From Theobroma cacao (taxonomy: Eukaryota > Streptophyta > Magnoliopsida > Malvales > Malvaceae), in contig NC_030853.1 of assembly GCF_000208745.1 (NCBI RefSeq), forward strand, positions 4,664,579-4,728,578: a DNA stretch of 64,000 bases, given 5' to 3'. The stretch's first letter is position 1; every line of letters starts with the position of its first letter. Positions 34,437 through 45,561 of the stretch are shown one piece after another. The position numbers were made by a program, and so were the translations under genes. The notes below the pieces were generated by a model, which saw only the letters and a list, made by a program, of their open reading frames with translations, was not told the DNA's origin and did not search any database.

Positions 34437-37400
34437 ATCCCTCAGGGTCAGAAGCAAAAGGAAAGGCGACAAATACACAGAGCCAGGAAGAAGGAGAAGA
34501 AGAAGAGAGAGGAAGCCTCGACAGCTTTCTAAAATGGGCAGCAGGGCTTGGCGTATCAGATTCTCCAAATCCTGACTCATGTTCCTGTCTGGGCCATTCT
34601 CTCGGCGTCTCTTACTTCCCTGACGCTGGCGGAAGAGGTCTGGGTGCTGTGCGTGATATTACAAGGGGAGAATTGCTTCTTAAAGTTCCAAAATCTGCCT
34701 TAATCACAACTCACTCTCTTTTAAATGACGAGAGATTGTCTACTGCGCTCAAAGCCTATCCATCTCTGTCTCCTGCCCAGGTTTGAACCTATCCCTTTTT
34801 TTCCGAATGTTTATTCTTTGCAAGTCAACCAAACAGTAAAAGAAGGAACTGCTAATAAATTTAGTGTTAACTGCGATGCAGGTATTGACCATCTGTTTTT
34901 TATATGAAATGAGTAAAGGAAAGGCTTCACCCTGGCACCCTTACTTGCTGCACTTGCCCCGTAGTTATGGTATACTGGCTGCTTTCGGTGAATTTGAAAA
35001 GCAAGCCCTGCAAGTTCTGTATCTGATTATAAGTGTTTCGGTTATGTTTTTGTTTACGTAAGTTCAGTTGTATGTTTTTCTAACCTTACAGAGTATCTTA
35101 GGTCGATTATGCCATCTGGGCTGCTCAGAAAGCTTTGTCAAAAGCTGAATATGAGTGGAAAGAAGCCACTCCTTTGATGAAGGAACTTAAGCTTAAGCCT
35201 CAATTTCTCACTTTTAGGGCTTGGATTTGGGCTACTGGAACTGTGAGAATATTTAGCCTTCTCTGTTTTTCATCTTTATGTTGGATAACTTTAGCTTAAA
35301 CCTATGTGCACATTTGCATACATTCACATGCATACAAACAAATGACTGAGTATACACGCATACATAGGTTTTTATATTATTTCTCATGTCTTTGCATAAC
35401 GTTGCTACACATAACACAGACATTTGTGTTGTCTCGTGCTGGTGCATAACTGCTTTGTTTGTTGATGGAGTGAATTATAGTCTTACATTCGGTCAGGTTT
35501 TGGTCTTTTTCCTTTCCCATATCACTATACATAAATGATAAAAACTTTTTATGTCTGTTCATGTTGAAGATCTCCTCTAGGACGTTACATATACCTTGGG
35601 ATGAAGCTGGCTGCTTATGTCCTGTGGGAGACTTATTTAATTATGCTGCACCTGGTGAAGATCTGAATGGCTTCGACAATGTAGATAATTTGCAAAATGG
35701 GTATGCCCTAGATGACTTAGATACACAACATTCACAGAGATTAACTGATGGTGCATTTGAAGAAGATGCAGCTGCGTATTGCTTCTATGCTAAAACAAAC
35801 TATAAAAAAGGGGAGCAGGTATAATGAAATTCTTTCATTTAACTCACATGTACAATTAAACTATCATTTGTTCAATTAATACCATTCTTGTTCATGTTTA
35901 CTTTCATTATTCTTGTTCTTAGTCAGTGTATCGGGGGAAATATTATGAGACATCTTTTTATAGTTGTTTTCAGTAATCCATTGTTTAGATGCCTGACAAC
36001 ATGACAGGCATGATTGAACTAACACTGATATGAGAAATTTAGAATGATGATCAATTTGTTAACTATTAAGTTTATCAAGTTGCATTGTTCATGTAACTTT
36101 TTTCCTAGAAAATGTGTTTACCTTGAAGCACTTAACAATTTCTTTTGTTTCTTTTTTTCCCAGACAAATGAATATTTTATTTGCAATAAATTATCAAAGA
36201 TAAGTACAGCACTGAGCATCTGTATCTTCAACACATACGACTCATTTGGAAATTCTTGAAGATGTACAATTATATTCTTCTGTATATTACATTACTTAGG
36301 ACAACGATTACATGTGTTATAACACAGCAATCAAAAGACCTATCAACTCTTACCTCTCAGCAATCAGTTCCTCGACTATCCATACTTTGACTTGATTTGT
36401 CTCCTGCAAAATTGTATTGCATTTCGGAATCAATTGCTATGATGATCTTTCCATCCCTTTGTCTTTAGCAAGCTGCAAGGGCATTTTAATAGCATCTTGA
36501 TAGCTTTTCAGATTCACAGACGAGGACACTGAAGGCTGGTTGGCACCAGCATAACAAGAATACCCTTGCCTTATAAGTTCCAATATTTCCATCTGAACCT
36601 CCTCTAGGATTAGCCATAGAACTGTCAGTTTTAAACTGATCAAACCTCGTAGCAGGTCTGCTCATCTACAAATCCTATGCTGCTTGCTAAAATAACAAAA
36701 AGAAAATCAACAATAAAAAAAGTATTAGTAATTACTTTTTTATTGCATTCATGAAAATTAAAAAACGAAAAACAAAATAAAGAAACCAAAACAAAAAACA
36801 AAGAAACAAGGAGAGAGAGAGAGAGAGAGAGGAAGTATAAGACAGGTCGGGGTGGGGGAGGGTGGCAACTTATTAGATCAGAGTCGGCTGTTTGGTGTTC
36901 TCCTGTCCTTGCTGTTTTCCCTCTTACCCATCTTGAAACAGCCAAAATCACAACTCAAGACCCATACCCATCTCCCCAGAGATGAATCTGAAAAGTCTAA
37001 TTTTGTCAGTAAACGTGAAACTACAAGTTGGCTGAATGAATAAAAAGTTTAGTGCTTATAGTCATGAAGAATTATTAGAGGGTCAAACACTTTGTGTTAT
37101 AAAAAATGTGAGCTGAAGATGACTTGGTCTCTCCTAGTAAAAACAAGAAAGTTTGAGAATTATATCTCTTGGTATGATTATTTCACATGATGGATTCCTT
37201 GTTTTTGTTTTTTTTTTATGTTAGTTAGTATGCCTATGCATTGCTTAATTCTTCAGTACATTTTTTTTTATCTCTTGAAGGAATTCCTTTGATAGCTTGT
37301 GTGATAGCATAATTTGGATGGTTTTCCGGAGATTCAAACTTGATTAGCTAAAGTTAGAGACTCTTGTCCACCTATATCTCCGTTTTGTCTGCAAAACACA

Positions 37401-40400
37401 TATCCCACTCATTTTCTCTCTCTTTGTTTGTGTGTGTGTGTGTTTTAAATTTTCTTTTATGTTTTTACTGAATAAAATTAAAAATAATTCATTTTTATTG
37501 AATTAAACAAAAACTTCCTAATGGTGTTAACAATTTTACTCAGCTGCATATTTTATAAAAGTATGAGGTCTTAATTTTTTGAAATAGAATAATATGGACT
37601 AAATTACATGTTTCATTACAGTAGAGGGACCGATCAGGTATGTTAACCAAATTCTTCCTAGACACCACATCTTGCCACCACTTTTGTTCCTTTCACAAAC
37701 AAAATTCAACAAATCCTAAAATAAACAATAGTTTATTCTTAGTTTGACCTTCTGTAATCTTTAGTCCAAGTATCATCATATAAAGTGGTATTTAATTTTC
37801 CCTAGTTCTTCATGTGAGGGAGAATTAAGTTCTGTTATTCCAACTTCAGTTAAGTATGGGGTTTGTTACAGCTTTATATTCATATTGGGCTTCTCCACCT
37901 GTTGGCAATTGATTTTTGGTTTGATGCTTAACATAAGCATTAATGAATGCTTTAGCTTTTGTTTTTCAATATCAGATTAGAACCAGAAATTAAATAAGTC
38001 ATAATGATCTGTTTTTTCTGTCAATTTTGTCAGTTGTTTGATGATTGAATGGCTGCTGAATTGAATGTACAACATTTTGAATCTACTTTATCTACTAGAC
38101 AGATTTACTTCCATGTAGGACATTTCAGGTTGATTATGGGGTGTGTGAGAGGGAGTCGGGGGGACTATTTCAGGTTGAAATAGTTCATTTTATAATTTTA
38201 TAAACTTTGACGTTTTCAAGGCTTAAATTAGTTGGTATGGATGACTGTTACACGGTTTTGATGTTTGGAGTCATCAGGCTTTCCTTAAAATTATTTTTCT
38301 TTTTGATGACTTTTCTAAAGTAATAGTGGTAGTTACCTGATTGTATGTGCTGATGATACTGTTTCATATAAGATGGTAGCAAACTAGAGTGGAATGAAAT
38401 TAATTTCAGGTTAAAACATCAAAATACTCCAAAAATGAGATTATGCTTCAACGATAACTATGATTATGAAAATTTGACACAACAGCATTCATTTGGAAAA
38501 ATGTTGAGTTGGGCATGTAAAACACAGCAATCATAGTCTGCAAAACTCCCATAATGATATTTAAAAAAATTGTATTTTTGATCATTGTATGTGCCGATGA
38601 TACTGTTTCATATAAGATGGTAGCAAAACTGGAGTGGAATGAAATTAATTTCATGTTAAATCATCAAAATACTCCAAAAATGAGGTTACGCTTGAATGGT
38701 ATCTATGATGATGAAAATTTGACACAATAGCATTCATTTGGAAAAATGCTGACTTGGGTATGTAAAACACAACAATCATAGTGTGCAAAACTCCCATAAC
38801 GATATTTAAAAAAAATGTATTTTTTATTTATTGTGACTAAATATATATCTGTTTCATTTTGTTTACTTTCCCCTTTAGTCATGTTTGCAATTAAGGAAGG
38901 TCTTTTAACCATGTGAGTCCTCTCTATTTTTAAGGAAATACTAAATTTCATCATATTTGTTACTTGAAAGGCACAAAAGCTGTCATCAAAGCAAGATATG
39001 TCTGGTCAAGCACTTTTGCATGCAACATCTTGGCATTAGAGCCCTCTGCCCTCATAGGCTATGGATGGCAACGGGGGGCTTGAGTGTGGTTTTCAGTTGC
39101 CTTCCTCTGTTTGTTTTACTCTTTTTAAGCCTTCTATTATAAAGTAAAGAAAATTCTCCTACTTTTCTTATGGTTTTGTTTGGTTGTTCTGTTACTACTC
39201 TTTTTTTTGCTGAAAGCAAATATTTTTTTTCGATATGAAAGAAAATATTGAAGAATTAGTTCTTAGAAATTTAATTTTATGAATAATGAAATTCTTGATT
39301 TTACTTTTATGTAGACCGACTATATTTGAATAGGTTTTTTGTTTAAATATTTAGTCACTTTAAGTGAATATGATTTTGTTTCTTAATATTTGCCTTTGCT
39401 GTCAACTTTGCTGATGTGGTAAAGCCATGCAGATTAAGATTTTGTGGTAACTATATTAGGATTTAAAAAGTTTTACCAAATAATGATTTAAAAAGGAGTA
39501 TTAGAAACAATATTTTTCCTTAATGAAGGGCCAGTGAGCAACCAATATTTACTGCCATCCTGTCCCTGCTTTTGGGAGCAGAAAACTTGCTTTGCATCTT
39601 TCTCTCTCTCTCTCTCTCTCTCTCATCACAGCTTTGTCCCAATTTTGTCACCAAAACCATAGTTATTAATGGCAGAGTTTGTTGGGTTGATTGGCTTTTG
39701 CCATCTGCATGGTAAGGCAGAACTGTTTGGGTTTGTTGGGTTTTGCCATGCATATGGCAAGGGCTACATCAACAGGGCATTCCTGTTAGGTGCCTAGCTG
39801 AACACTTCACTCCGGTTGAAGCTTTGAGCACTTAGCTGAGCCACAATTGTGGTGACTTGTGCTTAACATGCATGCAATATCGCATTGTTGTCTTTCAACA
39901 ATGTACCTGTACAGGCAACTTTCAAGTAAAATGTTTTGTTTGTTATGATGTAAGTATTCAAGTAAGCCATAACATATAATATAAGGCTGCTAGGTGTCTG
40001 GAGCAAGTTACTTGCCTTTTATGTGTGAGTGAAGGTTTGTTTAAACATGAAAATTAACGAGTGCCAGAATTTCATTTTTTCTTCTTAAGCATGTGGATAA
40101 TGCCTTTAATAGTGTGAACTATTTTTATTGGTTAGGTAAGTAATTGAAATGTCAATTATTTCATGTAGGTTCTCTTGAGTTATGGAACATATACAAATTT
40201 GGAGCTTCTTGAATACTATGGGTTTCTTTTAGAGGATAATCCAAATGAGAAGGTTTTTATTCCATTGGAGCCTGACATACATTCCTCTAGTTCTTGGCCA
40301 AAAGATTCGCTATACATCCATCAAAATGGGAGGCCATCATTTGCTTTGATGGCTGCTTTGCGTGTGTGGGCAACTCCACCATATCAGCGGAAATCTATCA

Positions 40401-40804
40401 GACACCGAGCTTATTCAGGATCTCAACTGTCACAGGACAATGAAATATCTGTCATGACATGGATAGCTAAGAAATGCCATGCTACATTGAAGGCTATGCC
40501 AACATCAATTGAAGATGACAACTTGTTGCTTTCTTTCACCGACAAAATCCAGGAGTTTGATAACCTGTGGGAGTGGGGAAAGGTGATGCCTGCTTTTGGG
40601 GGTGAGTTTTGCAATCTTTTGCAAGCAACTAATCTGAAAAGAAACGATGAGTCATTTGCATCTCGGAGGGCTAAAATGTTGATAGATAGGTGGAAATTAG
40701 CAGTCCATTGGAGGCTTATTTATAAAAAAGTTCTTGTTGACTGCATTTCATATTGTACTGACACAATCAATTCTCTATCTAGTAAGAATGATATAATTTT
40801 GTGA
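34433..40804 (+). CDS. SDG40: SET-domain protein, SDG40-like (five exons)
   Basis: Exons: 34433-34780, 34882-35013, 35102-35242, 35570-35818 and 40169-40804, all in phase 0; 501 codons plus TGA, close to the ~490 residues I recall for Arabidopsis SDG40. It belongs to the SETD3/Rubisco-LSMT class of protein lysine or histidine methyltransferases using S-adenosylmethionine; the plant substrate is unknown to me. An acidic low-complexity N-terminus (residues 17-27) precedes the split SET domain: GGRGLG (66-71) with GE (79-80), the insert, then GDLFNY (227-232) in place of the usual NH-type motif, and VLLSYGTYTNLELLEYYGF (291-309). Residues ~330-480 are an alpha-helical Rubisco-substrate-binding-like region. 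Introns are 101, 88, 327 and 4350 bp. The intron 2 donor GTTCTG is weak, but a better GTAAGT at 35056 would break the frame. Upstream in-frame ATGs are absent. No disabling change was seen. Confidence 0.9.
36354..36965 (-). pseudogene. Unidentified antisense gene fragment in intron 4
   Basis: On the minus strand, a CT-rich leader (36960-36811) is followed by an intron-like stretch ending TTGTAG (36671-36666) and an ATG at 36665. The first frame reads MSRPATRFDQFKTDSSM and NPRGGSDGNIGTYK, then continues to a stop. A second frame gives QGYSCYAGANQPSVSSSVNL and KSYQDAIKMPLQLAKDKGM, a stop, and ETNQVKVWIVEELIAER before a donor-like GTAAGA (36353). Composition and splice-like edges suggest the 5' end of another gene, broken by a frameshift and a stop. 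I do not recognise the protein; it could also be chance. Confidence 0.4.
38340..38825. repeat. 244-bp tandem duplication in intron 4
   Basis: Copy 1 is 38340-38583 and copy 2 is 38584 to about 38825; both start ATTGTATGTGC and end in an A-run then TGTATTTTT. A few mismatches separate them. The open frames antisense to both copies are duplicates of one another and not genes. Confidence 0.92.
39597..39624. repeat. (TC)n microsatellite
   Basis: Pure TC repeat in intron 4. Confidence 0.95.
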
Positions 40805-41030
40805 GCTAAATAAGAAAGCATTTCACCTGTCACTATACACTATTTTGTTGGTTAAAATGTATTTTGGGATTAAAAAGTTTGATAAAAAAATAAACCGACA
40901 AAAGTGTAGCCATATGATTCTTCTCAAAACTCCTTTGGCTTAATCATTACGAGTGCAGCTTGCAGATTAGGTCTGAAATTTAGAGCTGAAAATTCATAGG
41001 ATTTTTCATATGTCTAGCAATAAAAGATTT
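40805..41030 (+). terminator. 3' UTR and possible polyadenylation signal
   Basis: After the TGA at 40802-40804, an AATAAA lies at 41019-41024, followed by T-rich DNA and TGTAATATC. Plant signals are loose, so earlier AATAAG-like words could also serve. Confidence 0.4.
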
Positions 41031-41059
41031 TGTAATATCTGATAATTTCTCGTATTTGA

Positions 41060-42761
41060 TCGGCACGCATATTTGCTCATGCTTCTTTCTTGGCACCCAA
41101 AACTCAACCACAAAAGACTTGCAAATTTTTGTACAAATTCTTTCACCCATAAGAGCCCTCTTTAGAGCGGATTATCTACAACTCTTTCAAGCTTCATATC
41201 ATTTTTCTTCTGCATTTTGCTTTGTGATCGAATTCAAGGGAAGATTGTGCATTTGGAGATAATACAAGACTTAATTGAAATCAAATTTACCATTTACCAA
41301 CCCAAATTGTCCATTTTGCACGATCGAACAAATTCCCATGTGTGACATTTTTGTTTTTGAAAATTTACACTTACAATTGTTTGAAGGCCACCTCCTTTAT
41401 CACTGATGATGATGCTTCCACTTGTTTTTGTCCTCAGATGCTGATAACTCCCTTTGTCTTAAAAAAAGGTATCCCGGCTAAAAATCAGTATTGAGGAAAA
41501 GACATGCATTCAAGTTATAATACAACGAAATTTAAAATTTTTTTTCTTGAGCAGAATCATATTTTGGTTATTTAGCATAAATAAAACCTAATTGAAAGAT
41601 AATAATCATTATACCTGTTAACTTTACAATTGATCATTTAAAAACCCTTTGAAATGTTTAATTGAAATGGTCAAGTGTTTCCTCAAGAAGATGGTTCAAA
41701 AGCAACTCAAAACTCGGTTTTTAAGTTGTAAGTATCAATACCTTTGAATAAGGTATCGTTACTTTACGCAAATCAAGCAACAAGTATCAATACCCTTGAA
41801 AGAGTAATGATACCTTATTGGTAGTAAATAAAAAATTCAAAGTGCTGAAATGAAAGTATCAATACCTGCTTTGAAAAGTATCGGTACATTTCAACCTGAA
41901 AGCAAAAATTCTCAAGTAGGGTTTAAGAATCAATTCCTACCTTGATAAGTATCAATACATTTAAACCCCGAGAGCGAAAATTCCAAAATAGGAGAGCAAG
42001 TATAAATACCTTCAATGTGTTAGTGTAGTAAGTTCAATATAATAAAGACCAAGAGGGAGGTGAATTGGCCCCTTACAAATGCTTTTTCACGAGACCAAGC
42101 AATAAATCCTCACAATAGTTTTTATTACAATCAACCACAAACCCTCACAGTGGTTTCTAATGGGCTCAACCACAAACCCTCACTAATTTTTCAAGACTAA
42201 GTTAGAACCTTTCACAAAAATGTTTACAAATGGATAGTAATAAATGCCTCTCTAAGGTTGATGAGTTTGTGTTTAAGCTTACAATAAAATGGGTACAAGA
42301 ATATCAACTTAATGAACAAAAAAGTTTTGCTTTAAGTGCTTGAATGCTTGAAAGAAGACTTAAAAGATGAGTGTAAGAGAAAAATGAAGATCTTGAAGCT
42401 TTTCTAGGGTTTGAGTGCCTTTGTGTGTATTCTCTTACTTCAAAATGGGTGCAAGGCTTCCTTTTATAGTCAATAGAGCTATTAGATACAAGTTTGATTC
42501 AAATCTGATAGTTGTTGAGACTTTGGGGTAGACTATAGAGCATCTAGAGTTAACTATGTTCTTCAAAATTTCAAATTAGGGCTTCTATAGTAGAATACAA
42601 GTGTCCTTTAGTTGATATACTTCCAAAAAGCTTGTGATTTTGAGATCAGAACTTGGAGGGTTGATTAGGAGTCTCCTAGGGTTGACTAGGGCTTCCAAAA
42701 ATTGTCATTCCTTCCTGCATTTTGCCTCAAGGTTGACCGAACCCTTTATAAGATTGATTGG
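41060..42761. repeat. SIRE-type copia LTR debris
   Basis: No gene. 41720-41890 has many copies of AGTATCAATACC, and 42047-42066 reads GACCAAGAGGGAGGTGAATT, the kind of line seen near the end of SIRE/Maximus LTRs (compare 43480-43520). Further on, TTGACTAGGG/TAGACTATAG-like words repeat. Probably two truncated LTR copies; borders not found. Confidence 0.45.
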
Positions 42762-43479
42762 TGATAACTCTATTACATAGAGTTATTTTGCCGTATTTTG
42801 GATACCAAAATAGCTAAGTTCTTGAGTTTTAGGTTTGGAATTAGGTAGTTTTATTTACTTTTCTTAAAATAGCTTAAATCATGTTGAATCAATATTTATT
42901 ACGCATTTTTCTTTAATTTGATGTTAAAATCCTTTAAGTTTAGTTATTGCTGGCTTAGTCTCTTGTTTTTGAAGGTCTTTAGAAGGAAAAACCTTGATTT
43001 GCTATGAATCGTGCAAGTATGGATAAGTACACTCCTCATACATGATGTAGTATTTTGAGCGTAAATTTCAATACAAAGATCTAATTGGTTTGATTTTTGA
43101 ACCATTGAAAAGTTAAGAGGTAGATCTATAATTTTTTTTTTACCATTTTATCTAGTTCAGCTTCGAAGTAGGAGAAAATCATGTAACAAGTTGAAAGACT
43201 GTAGCAGATTCTGCACAAGGCAGTGCAAAGAAGCAAGGCCGTGGTGCCTTGATGCTGCAAATACCCCATACATGGACTAGAGGCTAGAGTGCCAAGGCGT
43301 TGGTGAAAAAAGATCGCAGTGCCGGTGAGGGATGCATGCACCATACTTGAGGCCGATAGGAGAGCACTGCAGCTCCCGCACGTGGTTTTTAATTTTTGCA
43401 AATTACGAATTTTTAAAAACTAAGGCTTTTAAGGAAATATAAAAAGGACTTTTTAGAGCAGCTTTTTTGAGGTTGGTCA
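42762..43479 (+). mobile_element. Athila-type LTR, 5' part (truncated)
   Basis: It starts TGATAACTCTATTACATAG followed by GTTATTTTGCCGTA, the Athila LTR start; ATTGG (42757-42761) would be its target copy. It stops at 43479, where the SIRE-like LTR begins. Confidence 0.75.
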
Positions 43480-44879
43480 TGTTGGTCCCAATGGAGTGTT
43501 AGAGGGGGGGGGGGGGGCAATAGCATTTTTAAAGAAATTTGATGGAAACTTTTAAGGTTGAAAAACTTTTGAAGGATTTTGAAAAGAAGAGTTTAAAACT
43601 TGTAAAGGCAGAAAATCACCAAGTAAAGAGAGGCTAAAGAAAATTGGACAAAACACAAGTATTTATAGTGGTTCGGTCCTTTTGACCTACACCCACTATC
43701 TTGATCTCCCAATCAAGCATTTTTCAACCCAACCTCACTAAACTAGTGGAATTGACAGCTTCCACCAAGCTTTTACAAGGTAAGCTTCTAACTCAAGCTC
43801 AAAACCGTTACAAGATTCCCTAAGCTTTCCTAAGCTTAGTCTACCTCTTAGAATGTCTCTCACAGTCTAAGTAAACAAGAAATACAGAAAAGATGAAGTA
43901 CAATTGATCACTTAACTTATCTAAGATGTACAAAGTTAAGCTCAAATATTTTTTCAAAGGATGGGAGTGAAATAATGGTGTTAATAGAATATTTTTGGTC
44001 TTCTAGGCTCAAAATCACTTTAGGTATCTTCTCTCTACCATTTCTGACCATTTGAGCATCTAATTATACTTGGAGAATAATTTCTAGCTATTAGAAATAG
44101 TTTTGGAACAGAAATAGCTGTTATTTTGTCTTTAAGCAACTCTTTTCAAATTACTGGCAATGACTTTTTAACTGATTAAAGGTGAGCGCTAACTATTAAA
44201 GCTTTTCTGTTTGATAGTTTGCTTTATTGTGTTAACCAATTAAAGGTGGCTTTAACCGATTAAGAACATTCTATTTTCAAACTTCTCCAACCAGTAGTGT
44301 TCTTTTAATTGGTTAAGCCCCCGTTAACTGATTAAGGCTTCTCTATTTCCACTTTAACCGATTGAAATAAATGTTAACCGATTAAAATATCTTCAAATTT
44401 GAAATCCTTCATTTGGTGCTCATCAACGGTCAATTTCATTTCAAATTTGAATTTAGGTGCTTGTTAGGTACTTCAAGTTTGACCCTTAATCGATTAACCT
44501 CTTTTGGTTAACCGATTAATAAACTTTTGTTTTGCGTCTAATACTTTCTTAACTAATTAAATTTGTGTTAACCAATTAAGGCTTTTTCTGCCTATCTTAA
44601 GTGTAGCACCCAGAATTACTTTAGCTGATTAAGTATCTATGTTAATTGATTAAGACTGATATGTTTTCATTAAAACTCTTTCTTCTTTGCTTGTTTAACC
44701 AATTAACCCATCTTGCAACTGAACATGCATCTTTACTTGCTTTCAAACAACAAATGATTTAAAGAATTTAAGCTTTCTTCTGCACACTTAAATAATATAA
44801 TTAGATACTAATGAATGAGCATGTTTTGTTATCATTAAAAACACATGGAGTCAATCTTATTTTTGATGATGACAAAACA
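43480..44879 (-). repeat. 3' LTR of a SIRE-like copia element
   Basis: 1400 bp with TGTTGGTCCC at 43480 and GACAAAACA ending at 44879; the minus strand starts TGTTTTGTCATC, as SIRE/Maximus LTRs do. GGTCA (43475-43479) is the likely target copy, its partner outside the window. It has a run of 14 G (43504-43517) and a cluster of TTAATCGATTAA-like words (44160-44700). Orientation fits the gag/protease remnants at 62.8-63.6 kb. Confidence 0.8.
44160..44700. repeat. TTAACCGATTAA-like word cluster in the SIRE-like LTR
   Basis: More than fifteen variants of the near-palindrome TTAACCGATTAA / TTAATCGGTTAA, irregularly spaced. A second cluster lies at 60730-61020 in the element's internal region. Confidence 0.8.
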
Positions 44880-45561
44880 CTTTGAGATTAAAAGTGCAAT
44901 GTCTATGTTCAGTATGAATGCTTTAAATTTTTATGCATAATGAGGATTGCTCCCCCTTAGTTAATGCATCTAGTTTTCTTTAAAGATTTGCAATAAAATA
45001 TTTATAATATCCATAATAGCTAAACAAGATATACAATATCCATAGTAGCTAAGCAAGCTATATTGAATATCCATAATAACTAGCACATAATATTCAACAA
45101 AACCAAAACTAAGCATCATACACATAAATTAAACATAAAGACCTATCAAACTCTATTTAGCTTAGTCTTTCTTTTCCCCTTTTTTGTCATCATTGAAAAA
45201 TATTTTTAAAACTCCCCCTTAATGAGTGCATCTAGATTTTCCTTTAATCTTTAAAATAGACTTTAATGAATGGGAATTGTAATCACTCATACAACTAAGT
45301 CATACAAGCTTATAGATATAGTTCAATAACTTCAAGAGTCAAGCAAGCTTGTAACTATGTAAGAACAAATGTATGAGAGTTAAATCATTTCAAGAACTTG
45401 TCAAAGATCACTCAAATAATGTTCAAGCAAGTCTGATCATTTTATCATAATCAAAATTATAATAATTTAAAGCAAATTTGATCATTTTGTCATAATCAAA
45501 TCTATAATAATTTTAAGCAAATTTGATCATTTTGTCATAATCAAAATTGTAATAATTTTAA

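Larger units (their letters stand above)
35819..40168 (+). other. Intron 4 of the SET-domain gene (4.35 kb)
   Basis: Donor GTATAA, acceptor TTTCATGTAG. It is more than ten times longer than the other introns. It holds the antisense gene fragment (36354-36965), (GA)n at 36811-36831, a 244-bp tandem duplication, and (TC)n at 39597-39624. The rest is AT-rich without a credible gene. Confidence 0.85.

Noticed and set aside
36852..37043. 63-codon plus-strand frame in intron 4 as an extra SDG40 exon
   Set aside because: Using it would break the phase-0 join between exons 4 and 5, which reads straight through the SET motif GEQ | VLLSYG.
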